Source: Daldinia sp. FL1419 (lineage: Eukaryota; Ascomycota; Sordariomycetes; Xylariales; Hypoxylaceae). Taken from it: DNA of 64,000 bases. Shown here piece by piece: positions 47,322 to 58,747 of this stretch. The translations under genes and the position numbers were made by a program. The notes below the pieces were generated by a model. That model ran no database searches, was not told the DNA's origin, and saw only the letters and a program-made list of their open reading frames with translations. Numbering within the stretch: position 1 is the first letter of the stretch; each line of letters begins with the position of its first letter. The stretch covers positions 1-64,000 of the forward strand of contig MU623373.1 of the NCBI GenBank assembly GCA_025201765.1, read 5' to 3'.

Positions 47322-48858
47322 GGTTTACGTTATAAAATGGGTAGACGCGGTTGGTACAGGTTGGGTAATAATAAGACTTGTCGAAGGGCGCGCTGAAGGT
47401 GGCAGTAAATGTGATTCCCGTCGATATTAACGAATACTAAATCTGTCTTACTTGTGGCGAGGCTGAATATGGAACAAGTGCAAGAGACGAGGCTTCGGTT
47501 TGTTGAGGTGACGGATCGATGTTTGCCAACCTTGCTCTATTAGGTAATGAGATTATATCATCTACGTAGGTAAAGCTCGTTTGTTGCATAGAACTGATAT
47601 CTACCATCTATGATGCATCTATGCATGAACTTAGGTGGGTCAGTGGGTTGACCTAGTGGGTCGATTCGGCAGGCGGATAAGGTCAAGGCCCGTTGTTCCG
47701 AAAGCAGAAAATGTCCACGGGTGCTTAAAGCCAAACCAAACGTTATCTCCGAACAACCAATTATCCCACTTCCCGTGCAGTTGGGCTGAGCGGGGCTTGC
47801 GATATAGATCCGTACCTGTACGAGTTACCCAGGTGGTACCTACGTAGGGTAGGTACATAACCACGTAGTGTACGGCGGCCAAGAACTCCGCCCGTCAATT
47901 TGAAAGTGACGAAAGTCCATAACCAATTTGTATTTATACGCGTTTAATGTTACTAAAGTATTGATTCTATGTAACATAGGTTACTTCGTTCCCGTCACCC
48001 AAGCCAGGATACTTTTTCAACCTGGGAGCTGAGCCTCTCTCTATCCGCTGCAGCCTTCCAGCATTCCTACCGTATTTAATTTCCGCTAGGGCCCAAATAC
48101 AGTCCCGTAGTCAGCTTACTCTCCTGAATCCCATATTTTGGCTGCTTCGTTTGAAATAATATAACTATACCTAGGTTAGGTAGTTGTTGTTTCTTTAGTG
48201 CCGTTGACTAGAAATTTTATATACTCTTGCTGGACTAATAATAAAAGAGAGAAAAAGAAGAGAAGAGAAGAGGAAAAAAGAGAAAAAAGAAAAAGAAAAA
48301 AAAACCATTAATTTAGCTTAGCTTCGGCGGAAACTTACTTCTCCTAGCTACTCCTTATTTTTTTCGCCTTACGGTATCATTAGAGACGTCATCAAGGATC
48401 CCTTCCCTTATCCACATTCATTATCTATGATCTGAATTTAGCTGCGGAATACAAATTGACTCGTGTCGGAGCCTCAAAAGGTGGACTTCGGTGAATAGCA
48501 TCTTTCAGCTCCGAGACTTGAGCCAATACGTGCAATTTCACTCGTTCGTTTTCATTTACGCTTATTTCAGTTTATTTACATAAGCTTTAACGCTTTCTTT
48601 TGAAAGAAGCTAACTTAGTTACAATATTTATTTGATCTTTGTCTTGCATACTCTCCTCTAATACTAAACCTCGCATGCTTTGACGGCGCACCTCAGCTTT
48701 TCATCATTGGACGAAAACCGACCGATTGACGCTAGCGGATATCGCGGAGCTACGGTTATCTCTAAATAAATTATCGTTCTTTTAGTTGTTTCTCCTGGTC
48801 ATCTGGTCAAGACGGAGGGTGCCGATTCGAAGGTCCATAGCTAGCCGAAGCCATCACC
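47322..48858. other. Divergent intergenic region, sem1 to IML2
   Basis: Contains a purine-rich tract at 48240-48304 (A/G only over most of its length) and tacctaggta motifs (47831-47863). The last few hundred bases are probably the IML2 promoter. No gene is seen. Confidence 0.55.
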
Positions 48859-51018
48859 ATGAGTCGGATAGGGGCCTGGTTTCGGGGTTCTGCTCCAACT
48901 CCGAGCCAAACTTCAAGTCCCGCAGCATCGCTATCAGATCTTCGGGCCAAGGAGATAGCCTCCCTTGAAGATGCATTAAGCGCCACTGGTATGATTATGA
49001 ACGATGATATCGACGGTGCCGAGGAGCGGTTACGAAAAGGCGATTCCGCCTTTCATCTCCTTGGATTAGGAGCCTGCACTTTCATGAGAAGTATTCTCGG
49101 CTTTGAAAAGTCGATCATGGCTGAAACTCTTAATCGGCTCAACGAGTGTGAGACCCGTGCCCTGGGTGAGATGAAAAGGGCCCAGAAGGAGGCCGAGGCC
49201 GCCGGTAACGCCGACGACAGGATATACCCCCCTGGAAGCGAATACGCTTTAATTATAGCTTATGCTCACCTCATGGCTGCTGTCGTTGCTGTCATGAACG
49301 AGAGTTTAACCGAGGGCCTCAAAGGGTTCTATAAGCTGCGAAAGGCTTTTATTACGCTCGACGGCCTCGTGCAAGCAGAGACGGCGTATTTAAAAAGAAA
49401 AGGGTTCTACTCAGATTCATCTAGCGACGATACCGATACGGATCTTGAATTTGTGGATGCAGATGAGGCGCACTCGGGAGCACAAACTCCTTTAGATTAT
49501 GGAGGCCATCTTACCAAGAACTCCAGTACAACCGAGGAGAAATTGAGCAAATTGTCTTTAAACTCGAACGGCACCTCTAAGCCATCACGAACTAAAGATG
49601 GCTCAGAAGCGTTTACCAACTTGGTCGACATTTTTACCCATAGCGGTGCTAATATGACGTATGGGGTTCTTTTGACTATTCTTACCTTGGTCCCACCGGC
49701 ATTTTCTCGTCTCCTGTCTATTATCGGCTTCAAGGGAGATCGCGAGAGAGGTCTGCAATTGCTGTGGCAAAGCTCTCGCTTTGAAAATGTTAACGGCGCT
49801 ATAGCAAGTATCGTTCTGTTCGCGTATTATCATGGTCTCCTAAGCTCTGCAGATATCCTCCCATTCGACAAGGATAATGACAAAAGCACTACCGTGGGTT
49901 ACCCTAGAGATAAGTGCATTGCACTGCTCGCCCAGATGCGTTCGAGGTACCCGGATAGCGGACTCTGGCGCTTCGAAGAAGGCCGAGTGAAAGCAAATAG
50001 CAAGGACTTGCGGGGTGCTCTGGAGATTTTGAAAAGTAACACGGAATCAAAGATGCGCCAGGTCACAGCCATCAATAATTTCGAGATGTCACTAAGCTCT
50101 ATGTACATCCACGATTACTCTGATATGCGCGACAACTTCCTCCGGTGCATCGAACTTAACGACTGGAGCCCTACTCTATACTACTACATTGCAGCATGTG
50201 GCGAGCTAGAGAACTACCGAAATGCGTTTCATAACAAAGCGGACGACTCACAAGTCCAGCTACATAAAAAGAAGGCTGAAGAGCTTTTTAGAAAGGGCCC
50301 TACATTGGCTGGCAAGAAGCGCTTCTTGGCTAAGCCGATGCCGTTTGAGCAGTTCGTGTGTCGAAAGATGCAAAAATGGGAAGAGAGAGCTAAAGTGCTA
50401 GGAATAGACCTGGCTGACGCTATTGGGCCCAGTCCGTCAGAAGAAATGACGTACCTTTGGAACGGAATGAAGAAGATGCAGCCGTCCGAACTCGAGTTTT
50501 CAAACAAGGTCTTGTCCTGGGATAGGTTGACGGCACCGGAAGAGGCGCGAAAGAAGATAGAGGCGGAATTAGACGAAGAAGCCGTGCGAAACGTCTGCAG
50601 AGCTGCTGTGGCACGGTCTCTCGGCAATCTCGATAAAGCACGCGAGCTACTCGACAGTGTTTTGGCAATGGACAGGTAAATGATCTCTACGACGCTCATG
50701 TGGAATATATAACTGACACAACATGATAGGCAAGCATTTAGAGGCCCTACAAAGGATGATTACGCGTTGCCCGCGGCCAACTACGAGATGGCCGTGCTTG
50801 CATGGGTCGAAGTACAGAAACCCGAACTAAGAAGAGATGACGACAAAGGGGATGAGAAAGAGTGGCTGCGGGAGAAAACGGAGGAATGTCAAGCCTGGCT
50901 TGAAAAGGTGGCTAATTGGGGGGCGTTTATTCTAGACGCCCGAATCGGCATGCGTGTCCAGACCGGTATGGACACGGTGAGCTGGTACAAGAAGCAAAAC
51001 GGGTGGGCAAGCGCTTGA
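48859..51018 (+). CDS. iml2: IML2/TTC39-family protein (mitochondrial outer membrane / inclusion-body clearance)
   Basis: Exons 48859-50675 and 50730-51018 (54-nt intron, GTAAAT...GATAG) give 701 residues. The start has a good context (CACCATGAGT). Family features are an N-terminal LEDALSATGMIMNDDIDGAEERLRKGDSAFHLLGLG, the mid-region SEYALIIAYAHLMAAVVAV, a Ser/Asp-rich variable loop, then LVPPAFSRLLSIIGFKGDRERGLQLLW, and the TPR-like C-terminal half (LYYYIAACGELENYRN, KKAEELFRKGPTLAGKK). Yeast Iml2 is needed for clearing inclusion bodies and is associated with mitochondria and lipid droplets; the animal counterpart group is TTC39. The catalytic or molecular activity is not known. Confidence 0.92.
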
Positions 51019-51770
51019 TTTTTCATCATGACATACGGGACGGTGCATACGGCAGCCTAATCAAACACGCCTTCGGTTGGGATTTTTGGAGATAGATTCG
51101 TCAACCCTAGACGCAGGTTACTTCCATTGGCGATAAAGAGAATTGGGTAGACAGAAAATGGGGGTAGAGCAGGAAGCAAAGATCTCTTTCTCCCCTCAGG
51201 ATAAACTGGGCGGAGGCAGTCAGGATACCGGCGTTTTTTGGTCTTTGTCCATTATGGGAAAATGCATTCACGACGGCAAGCTTGCATACCTCGTACATAC
51301 CTATATATTGGATTTACAATATATCCTCTTTGAGCAATTGAACACACCTAGGTTAGACCCAGTATCTGTAGTCGTATTTCCCAGTGAAACTTCTAGATTC
51401 TCTATATTTCCCGGGTTGAACGATCTGATTTATATACCTAACCTAGGTAGGTATACACTCTAGCCCTTCCCTCTAAACTTGATTCATTCTGCCATGTTCA
51501 ACTCAATCTACCTCCGCTTAGTCCATTATCTTCGTCATTGACTCTCTTATATTTTATTTAGTACTCGAAACCAGCAACATTTTCCTTCACTATTTTATCG
51601 CATAAAGGGTTGTAAAAGATGTATATAATATAAGGGGGTCATAAAAATGTATTATTATTATTTTTTTTGAATATTAATTATTTATATTTTTAGGCGATGG
51701 TGAATAAGTTCAATTGATTGTATAACGAATTCATTGAACGTGCATTGACTTGTCGCTACGTCTGTGGCTG
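51019..51770. other. Intergenic, no gene seen
   Basis: 3' region of IML2. It contains a tacctaacctaggtaggta palindrome near 51436-51457 and AT-rich DNA at 51600-51700. The 106-codon frame at 51143-51463 has no protein character. Confidence 0.55.
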
Positions 51771-51776
51771 CTACCT

Positions 51777-51946
51777 ATCTCCCTCCCTGCCGTAGACCCG
51801 GCTAAGGAACACAAGAGACATGCAGAAGCCCATAAGCGCTATGACAATACTAACCAGCACCACCCCAACTAACAGCGCCGTGGCTGGAATCCTTTCTACA
51901 GACGCACTAACTCGTATCCCCTCAACGGATACGTGGGCTACAGATA
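51777..51946 (-). pseudogene. Orphan C-terminal fragment with one membrane helix
   Basis: A minus-strand open stretch ends in TAG at about 51777. It reads VEGIRVSASVERIPATALLVGVV, then a strong hydrophobic helix (LVSIVIALMGFCMSLVFL), and then a basic tail (SRVYGREGDR). Upstream it meets a stop at once, and no joining exon was found. It looks like the 3' end of a membrane-protein gene whose body is missing or lies behind an unrecognised splice. The gag-like fragment begins about 130 bp away, so truncation by insertion or deletion is possible. It may also be chance. Confidence 0.3.
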
Positions 51947-52072
51947 GCTCTGCCTAGCCCTGCCCCCCCAAGGTCAGTGTCTCTAAGATGAAGAGAGCCG
52001 ATGCATAAATATGCTAGTTCTTCAAGAAATTGTAAACGAGAGCTACGTGCCCTTTCGCGCATGCGCTCACTC

Positions 52073-52906
52073 TCAGAAGGGGGGGTAGGCCGAGTAAGCC
52101 ATATTCCGGAGGACGGGCCCACGCTCGTTGATGCAGTTGATGAACTGGCCCACGGTGGTGTCGACAGTGGGGCGTTGGAGCTGGGATTGTATGTAGCCGT
52201 CGAAACCATTGAACGCGAAGAGCAGTTGGTTGAAGCGGGGCAGGTTGCAGTCTTTCGCGTCACGGATGACTGCGTGCACAAAAGCGCACATGCTTTTACC
52301 TTCTCGAATGTCCCGGAGGGTGAAAGAGTGTTCCATGAGGTCCGATTGTGCTATGATATCATCCTTCTTGAACTTCTGGACGAGGGCCTTCGCGATGTCT
52401 TTAATATTGCCATTCTGTAAGCCTCGTTTCTCCAGACGCGTGAGCTCCGTGGTGAGCCAACCTTGTGCGGAGCCTTGCAGACATGTTGTCCAGACTCGCT
52501 TGACTGCCTCTTCTCCACGGATTGCAGCCATCTCTAACAGGCGGTCTGTGAAGGCATGGACGTTAGAGTAGATAGGGTACTCATCCGAGGCATAAAAGTC
52601 GAAGTTTTCTGTATCGCGAGAGCCGGGGTTAAAATAGCCGACTTCTTCGGACGTGAGGGCACTATGGTTGGTGTTGCTGTTGCCTGCGCCGCTGTTGCCT
52701 GTGCCGCTAAGTCCGTTGTTGTTGTGTCCCTGGAGGGCTTTGACGAGCTGGGTGAGCTGGGTGAGGTGGGCGAGAATGGCGTTGATGGCTGCATTGAGAT
52801 CGACTTGTTGGTTATCGTTACCGGGCTGTTCTCCGGGTGAGTTAGATCCCGGAAGAGAGCCACTGCCAGCAGGGCCTCTTTGGCTGCCAGACCCTGAAGC
52901 CATCAA
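52073..52906 (-). mobile_element. Retrotransposon gag-like ORF (fragment)
   Basis: An open frame of 277 codons on the minus strand. The N-terminus is Gly/Ser/Asn-rich, with a short coiled coil (LNAAINAILAHLTQLTQLVKAL). The remainder has the Ty3/gypsy-type gag pattern: VGYFNPGS, DEYPIYSNVHAFTDRLLEMAAIRGEEAVKRVW, CLQGSAQGWLTTELTRLEK, IKDIAKALVQKFKKDD, and FTLRDIREGKSMCAFVHAVIRDAKDC. No zinc knuckle, protease or reverse transcriptase follows; the frame stops within a C-run context near 52075. The next downstream frame (to 51922) may be a shifted continuation. No LTR was recognised. Unlike the AT-rich island at the left end, it shows no RIP-like decay. Confidence 0.75.
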
Positions 52907-54299
52907 AGTTCGTAATTCTGATCTGTGCTAGGTTCGTGTTGTAGCCGTTCCAAACCTTATAGAGGTGGGATCAGCCAGCGGGAAGTTAGTAGGCGATTAT
53001 AACTCGGCTGAGGTGGGCTCTGATCCAGATACGAAATAAGCGAGCACCCTACGCCGGGATATCGTAAGAGCCGAGAGACAAAGATTCGAAGCACAGATCA
53101 ACAGGGCGATCTTCAGCAAAGGGTATATTCGAATCGGAATCAGAGAAGTGTAGAGGTTACGGGGAATATGAAGCTTTCCGGGGATGCGATCACGATCGTG
53201 ATGTGGTTAGGGCTCACTACCGGGAGGAGAGGCCCCGAAATCCAAGTGTCCAATTCTTTGTGGGTGGGAGGATGATGGGTATAAGAGCAGATGACGATGA
53301 GGCTTGAGGCTCCTCTGGTGATGGCTGCATGGGTGGTTGTGGTTGTTGGGGCTCAAGATATTGTTTTTCTCCAGGCTTTCAGAAAGGGTTGGAAAGTGAG
53401 AAAACGATAAGTGTGTTCCATGATTCCTGAAGAATTCTAAGTAGCGGGACTTCCCAGAGAGACTTTCAGGGCTTTCGTCACGGGATTCAACAATTAGAGT
53501 TTCGCTAGATTCTGATAGGGGTTTAGGAAAGACCGTACGAGTGTAATTGCTTCTCCAGACATATAATGGTATCGTCAATCACCAACCACCAATCACCCAA
53601 GGTTATTCTTCTCTATTAGTACTTCTCTATACTTGAGACCCCGAGAATAACCCAATAAGGTAGCCAATCGGAATACCCAACCATGCAAACCACAGCATCG
53701 ACACTTCCCCGACGTGTCAACGAACACCACAAGTCAACAAATCCCAGGACATGCATACTTTAAGCACCTTATGTCCTATTTTCTCTGCGAGTTATCGAAG
53801 GGGTTTCCTAGGATAATTAGGCCCTAGGGATATGATTCAAACCCCTTTTCTGTCCATAGATCATTTCCCTAGGTGTAAAACCCAATCGTCCTTTTCTGGA
53901 GGATCGCTCTGCAAATTCCCAAGTCTATCAACACACTTGCCTAACCGATGTATGTGGATTATATGTACCTACTTAACCTAGGACCTACCCATGCACCTAG
54001 CATGAATCCGAGGGTGCGGGTAGCGTGGAACTAGTGGAACTAGTGGAACTACCTAGTAGAAGCTACTCGGTTGATAATGGCCCGGCATATGGGGGAAACT
54101 ACGACATTCATAAAATAATAGGCTCTCCCCGGGATGTGCTTTCAAGCACCCCGCATGTTGTCATCCTCGCCGTTACACGGCATATTAAATCTGCGGCCGC
54201 TTAGACTTTCCTCGACCTCAATTCCGTCTTCCTAATTTGCCAACCTAGCGCACCTAACTTAACTTAAGGTATTTGGATACGTTTTACTTCTCTTCCTAT
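52907..54299. other. Intergenic upstream of the gag-like ORF
   Basis: Probably the leader or former LTR region of the gag element (52907-53600; a perfect 14-bp palindrome atcacgatcgtgat lies at 53189-53202), followed by the promoter of the dehydrogenase gene. A 9-bp tandem repeat (gtggaacta, three copies) lies at 54025-54051. The 123-codon minus frame at 53207-53578 is Ser/His/Pro-rich and not recognisable. Confidence 0.5.
54025..54051. repeat. 9-bp tandem repeat
   Basis: Three perfect copies of gtggaacta in the region upstream of the dehydrogenase gene. Confidence 0.85.
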
Positions 54300-55328
54300 A
54301 TGCTTCCTTTTCGTATACTCAAAAATCTAACCAGTCATCCGTATTCTTCCCAGTTTATAAGATCCGTCACGTCAACTAACGGCGTCATGAAGCTCCTTTA
54401 CCCCACATCCCTCAAGCTCGACATTAAAAGCCTCGAAGGCTTTTCTACCTCTCTCCACCCGTACGATGTTAAGGTCCCGATACCAGATGATCTTGCCGAC
54501 GCCGAGATCCTCGTAACTTGGACTAACAGCGCTGAGAACCTGTCCGATGCTGCTCGCCGCCTAAAGAATCTACGCTGGATCCAATCCCTCGCTGCGGGAC
54601 CGAACGATGTCCTGGCCGCCGGCTTTTCCTCGAACATTCTCGTAACAACGGGTTCTGGCCTACATGACCGCACAGTTGCCGAGCATACTTTGGGTCTCCT
54701 CCTGACGGCTGCTCGTCGATTCGACCAGATGCGCGAGTATCAGCTTCGCCGCGAATGGCCACAACACCTCGGCGGTCCGCAACCTGATCGTCCCAAGGAT
54801 CGCTTTACTACCCTGCGCGATGCGAATATCCTCATCTGGGGCTATGGCAATATTGCTAAGACATTGGCCCCACACTTAACGGCGTGGGGCGCAACGGTGC
54901 GCGGTATAGCGCGGTCGGCGGGCGTACGAGACGGCGTGGAGGTATATGCTGAAGATAAACTGGCGGAACTACTACCCCAAACCGACGCCCTCGTCATGAT
55001 TCTCCCCGGATCAGAAAGCACACGGGACGTCCTGAACAAGGACCGTTTAGCACTTTTGCCGGCGCACGCATGGGTGGTGAACGTAGGTCGGGGTACGAGT
55101 ATAGATGAGGATGCCTTAGCGGATGCGTTAGAGCAGGGCAAGATTGGCGGCGCAGCACTAGACGTGTTCAAGAAGGAGCCGCTGCCGAAAGAGTCGAGAC
55201 TATGGAGTGCGCCGAATTTGTTGGTTAGTCCGCACGCAGCGGGGGGACGACCGCAGGATGCGGAGCAGCTTATCGCGTACAATCTGAGAAGATTCCTGGC
55301 AGGACAGGAGTTGAAGAATGTGGTGTAG
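54300..55328 (+). CDS. D-isomer-specific 2-hydroxyacid dehydrogenase
   Basis: An intronless frame of 342 residues from the ATG at 54300. A second ATG at 54387 (MKLLYPTS) gives 313 residues and is where the similarity to bacterial relatives begins. The extra N-terminal segment (MLPFRILKNLTSHPYSS...) is basic and Ser-rich like a mitochondrial presequence, so the choice matters. Features are a catalytic-domain start, LRWIQSLAAGPNDVLAAGF, VAEHTLGLLLTAARR, the Rossmann motif ILIWGYGNIAKTLAPHL (third Gly replaced by Ala), and the catalytic triad: Arg in VNVGRGTS, Glu in KKEPLPKESRLW, and His in SPHAAGG. It reduces or oxidises a 2-keto/2-hydroxy acid with NAD(P); the substrate is unknown. The overall sequence feels actinobacterial, hinting at old transfer (inference). 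Confidence 0.88.
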   Translation: MLPFRILKNLTSHPYSSQFIRSVTSTNGVMKLLYPTSLKLDIKSLEGFSTSLHPYDVKVPIPDDLADAEILVTWTNSAENLSDAARRLKNLRWIQSLAAGPNDVLAAGFSSNILVTTGSGLHDRTVAEHTLGLLLTAARRFDQMREYQLRREWPQHLGGPQPDRPKDRFTTLRDANILIWGYGNIAKTLAPHLTAWGATVRGIARSAGVRDGVEVYAEDKLAELLPQTDALVMILPGSESTRDVLNKDRLALLPAHAWVVNVGRGTSIDEDALADALEQGKIGGAALDVFKKEPLPKESRLWSAPNLLVSPHAAGGRPQDAEQLIAYNLRRFLAGQELKNVV

Positions 55329-56652
55329 CAATTAAGGAGTAAGCTGTGAGTAGGAGGAGAGAGAAAGAGGAATGAGGATTAGATATGATGGGAGGCTTGG
55401 GCCTCCAAAATTAATAGATTCAACCGTGACTGGGGCAACATTTCGGGACCAGGATGTGACTCGTAAATGGGAAGGAAAATATATTATCAATTGACTAGAC
55501 GGGATCTAGTCACTTGCTGTCGAACCCGTTGGGTTATAGATTACCCCTTAAATGGTAGTAAATAGGGGCTCATAATATAATATCACCTATGAGATATGTA
55601 TCCCTAGCCCTACAGAATGCAGGATAGTAGCAGTTTGGGTTAAATATCTGAGTCCCCTTATGCATAACCTCCCACTTCCATCTGAATGCCTTGCTCCTCG
55701 ATTTGGCCTAGGTACCCATGGTCCACCTCATGTATGTTAATGCTCCTTCGTATAGAGTTTTCGACTACCTAGGCATCCAACTTCGTATCTCCTATGGACA
55801 AATAATTAGACACATGCTCTTAGAACATAACCTTGGTTAGTAGCTGACGTTACGAAAAATGAGAAGCACAAAGCACTGTGAAAGGTATTAAAACGCTCCT
55901 GCAAGACAACCCATTTTTATGAATTTCTTTCCAATTCAACACACTCATTCAGTCTCCTATTATCTATACCTAGGTAATGACAACAGGTGTGTTTTGTTTC
56001 GTATATGTTGTTAATCTCACCAACAAAGACAAGGTCCGTCATTGTTCTCGCCTTACAGCAAGAGCATATAAGGAAGTAATCACGCCTCCGGAATCCTCTG
56101 GGAGGGTTTTTTTTTTCGTCATCGTCCGATACCTTAGGTACCTACTCAGGTATCTATCCAAATCCCGCTTGCTGCCAGCTAGAGAAAATTAGAAATACAT
56201 AGGTACATAACCTCATTACCTTGAGACTCCTGGAGAGTTGATACCTACTACCTTCAAGTTAGTAGTGATTTCTTTTACAAAAGGTACGTATTACTGCTTT
56301 CCTTCTAAGGTACCGGCACCTGCCTAACCGTTAGGTAGGTAACACTTTCTACTGAACCTAGGTAGGTACCTATCACTGGTGATTACCTAATGTGACCAAA
56401 TAAAGTCATTTCTTGAGTAGACCGCCCCACTATTTTATGCGACTTGCACTGACATAACTGGGGAATCTTCTACAGGCATCCGCATTTGCATTTGCATTTG
56501 CCTCGCGTCTTCTTTCTCTCACCTTCTTCCTCGTCCTTGTGTCGGAGGTCGCTTTACTTTTTTCTTCTTTTTTTTCGCCTTATCTCCTACCTACCTAGGT
56601 ATTCAGCAACAACTTCGCCACGCCCGAATTAATATATCGCCATCCTCTCAAA
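55329..56652. promoter_or_regulatory. Intergenic and TFIIB promoter region
   Basis: It includes repeated tacctaggta motifs (56137-56160, 56310-56375, 56588-56602), a 6-bp tandem repeat (gcattt, three copies, 56482-56499) and a pyrimidine-rich stretch (56505-56580) shortly before the TFIIB start. No gene is seen. Confidence 0.5.
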
Positions 56653-57741
56653 ATGGCGACCGTGGCGCCCGCAGTCCAAGCCGTCCCCAATAATGGCCAG
56701 GTTCAGATTCAGAACCCGAACGAAAGCGAGGGTGGATACAAGCAGAATTTAAACCAGCGACTTCGCTGCCCCGATTGCAATGAAGACCCTCCTAATCTCG
56801 TTGAAGAGTTCTCCTCTGGAGACATGGTCTGCGGTTCCTGCGGGTTGGTCCTCGGTGACCGCATCATTGATACACGAAGCGAGTGGCGTACTTTTGCCAA
56901 CGACGACCAAGGTAACGACGATCCTTCCCGTGTTGGTGATGCCGCAAACCCTCTTTTGAACGGTTCCCAGCTCGAGACCAGTATCGGCTTTGGTGAAGGT
57001 ATGCGTGCGCGAGAGCTGCACCGCGCCCAAAGCCGAGTCACCAACGACAAGGCCACCAAGACACTTTTGACTGCCTATAAGGACATTAGCGCGCTCTGCG
57101 AAGCTATCCACGTCACCAAGACTGTCCAAGATTCTGCGAAACACATATTCAAGATGACGGAGGACAAGAAGTTGTTCAAGGGGAAACCGCAGGAGGCCGT
57201 TGTTGCTGGCTGTATCTTTATCGCTTGCCGACAGGCAAAGGCACCTCGAACATTCCGCGAGATTTACTCCCTAACCCAAGTGTCCAAGAAGGAGATCGGA
57301 AGGACGTTCAAGATGCTCGAGAAGATGTTGCAGAACAGCCGTGATGAAAATGTCACAGGCTCGTTCCTTATGGTCGAAAACTACGAGGCGACTGGTACTA
57401 CCGGCGCGGCCGAGCTCTGTGCCCGATATTGCAACAACCTCCAGTTCAAGAACCCTCACCTCATGGAAAAGATTTCTAAAATCTTGGCCGAAAAGAGTTC
57501 TTCTCTTTCGGATCTTGCTGGGCGCTCTCCTCTGTCGATCGCCGCCGCTTCCATTTACATGACCTCTCATCTTATGGGCGACCCCAGAACATCCAAAGAG
57601 ATTGCCGCCGTGGCTGGTGTCAGTGATGGTACCATCAAGACCGCTTATCGCTTTATGTATCCATGCCACGAGCAGCTAATCGAGAAAGATTGGCTTTATC
57701 CGAAAGGCACTGGACGTATAGATAACCTTCCTCCAAACTAG
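56653..57741 (+). CDS. sua7: Transcription initiation factor TFIIB
   Basis: Intronless, 362 residues, start at MATVAPAVQ after CAAA. The N-terminal zinc ribbon has Cys39, Cys42, Cys60 and Cys63 (RCPDC...VCGSC), followed by the B-reader segment (DTRSEWRTFANDD). Two cyclin-fold repeats follow: IFKMTEDKKLFKGKPQEAVVAGCIFIACRQAKAPRTFREI, and SPLSIAAASIYMTSHLMGDPRTSKEIAAVAGVSDGTIKTAYR. It recruits RNA polymerase II to TBP-bound promoters. The yeast name is Sua7. The match is close over the whole length. Confidence 0.97.
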   Translation: MATVAPAVQAVPNNGQVQIQNPNESEGGYKQNLNQRLRCPDCNEDPPNLVEEFSSGDMVCGSCGLVLGDRIIDTRSEWRTFANDDQGNDDPSRVGDAANPLLNGSQLETSIGFGEGMRARELHRAQSRVTNDKATKTLLTAYKDISALCEAIHVTKTVQDSAKHIFKMTEDKKLFKGKPQEAVVAGCIFIACRQAKAPRTFREIYSLTQVSKKEIGRTFKMLEKMLQNSRDENVTGSFLMVENYEATGTTGAAELCARYCNNLQFKNPHLMEKISKILAEKSSSLSDLAGRSPLSIAAASIYMTSHLMGDPRTSKEIAAVAGVSDGTIKTAYRFMYPCHEQLIEKDWLYPKGTGRIDNLPPN

Positions 57742-58747
57742 GGGCGAGGAGGTACTAAGTGCAGTCCCAAGTAAAGCTTGCGACAAAGGATTAGATGATG
57801 AAGGAACTGCGACGGATAGATTCCGGCCTTCGGGCGCGAGAGTCCCCACCTATTCATCAGGCCCAGTAATGGGATCTACCGGGTTCCTTTAAATTACGCT
57901 GTCTATTAATCTTCACCAATGTTCGATCGGGCTATCCCGTCTTTTGACTCTAGAGCCAGGTGGTCTTCTGTATGCGGAAGAAGGAGACGTACTCGCCGTT
58001 TGGGTGATTTCCACGGGCCGGTACTTGTTTCTTCGACTTTTCATTATACGCAGTATTGCTCTTGAGATATAGAGCCTACGCGTTTATACTATCGTAAGCA
58101 GAAAAGACCAGCTTGTCTCTGTTTTATTAGCATGAAGTATGGGAGCAGATGGCGTGAGTAATGGGGATTGTTAAGGGGGTAAATTGATATGGATAATGCT
58201 AAATTGGCCTTTTACGATTCTTAGAACATAGGGATCATAGGTACAATTGAAAGCATTCCATAGTACTAACTACCGACTTATTAAGTACTACGTCCGAAAA
58301 AGAAGCCTTGCAAGTTCCCAACTTGATTATAAAGAAGGTGCGCGGTGCGTGGTGCGTAAGGTGAGATTTGTTTCCTAACGATGAGATACCCAAGGAAGGC
58401 ACGTTATACTTTTAGGTAGGACCTACCTATTTAGCATATGGTGTCGTAGCAGGAACTACCTTGATAAAATAGCAAGTACCTTGGTACGCAAAGCAAGCCA
58501 AAAATACATACTAGATCTATAGTTACCTCCTTTCAAAGTGCAATATATATATTAAATTAAAATTTATCAGTATCCTAACCTAGAGACTAATAGCGCCTTT
58601 ACCATTGTCCCTCGAAACGCCCGTGCGATGACCCCAGGGTATTATCTAATATGCGCCGTTCAACTTCCCAACGCCCATACAGGATATGCGACAAGGCGGT
58701 ATGGAAAAGAAAATGTATGTAGGTATACAGTAGATTCGGTTTTCTCG
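57742..58747. other. Intergenic, no gene seen
   Basis: Convergent region between TFIIB and the minus-strand membrane protein gene. tacctaggta-like motifs lie at 58415-58435. No ORF of interest. Confidence 0.6.

Noticed and set aside
53207..53578. 123-codon minus-strand frame upstream of the gag-like ORF
   Set aside because: Ser/His/Pro-rich without recognisable motif; more likely leader or former LTR DNA than a gene.
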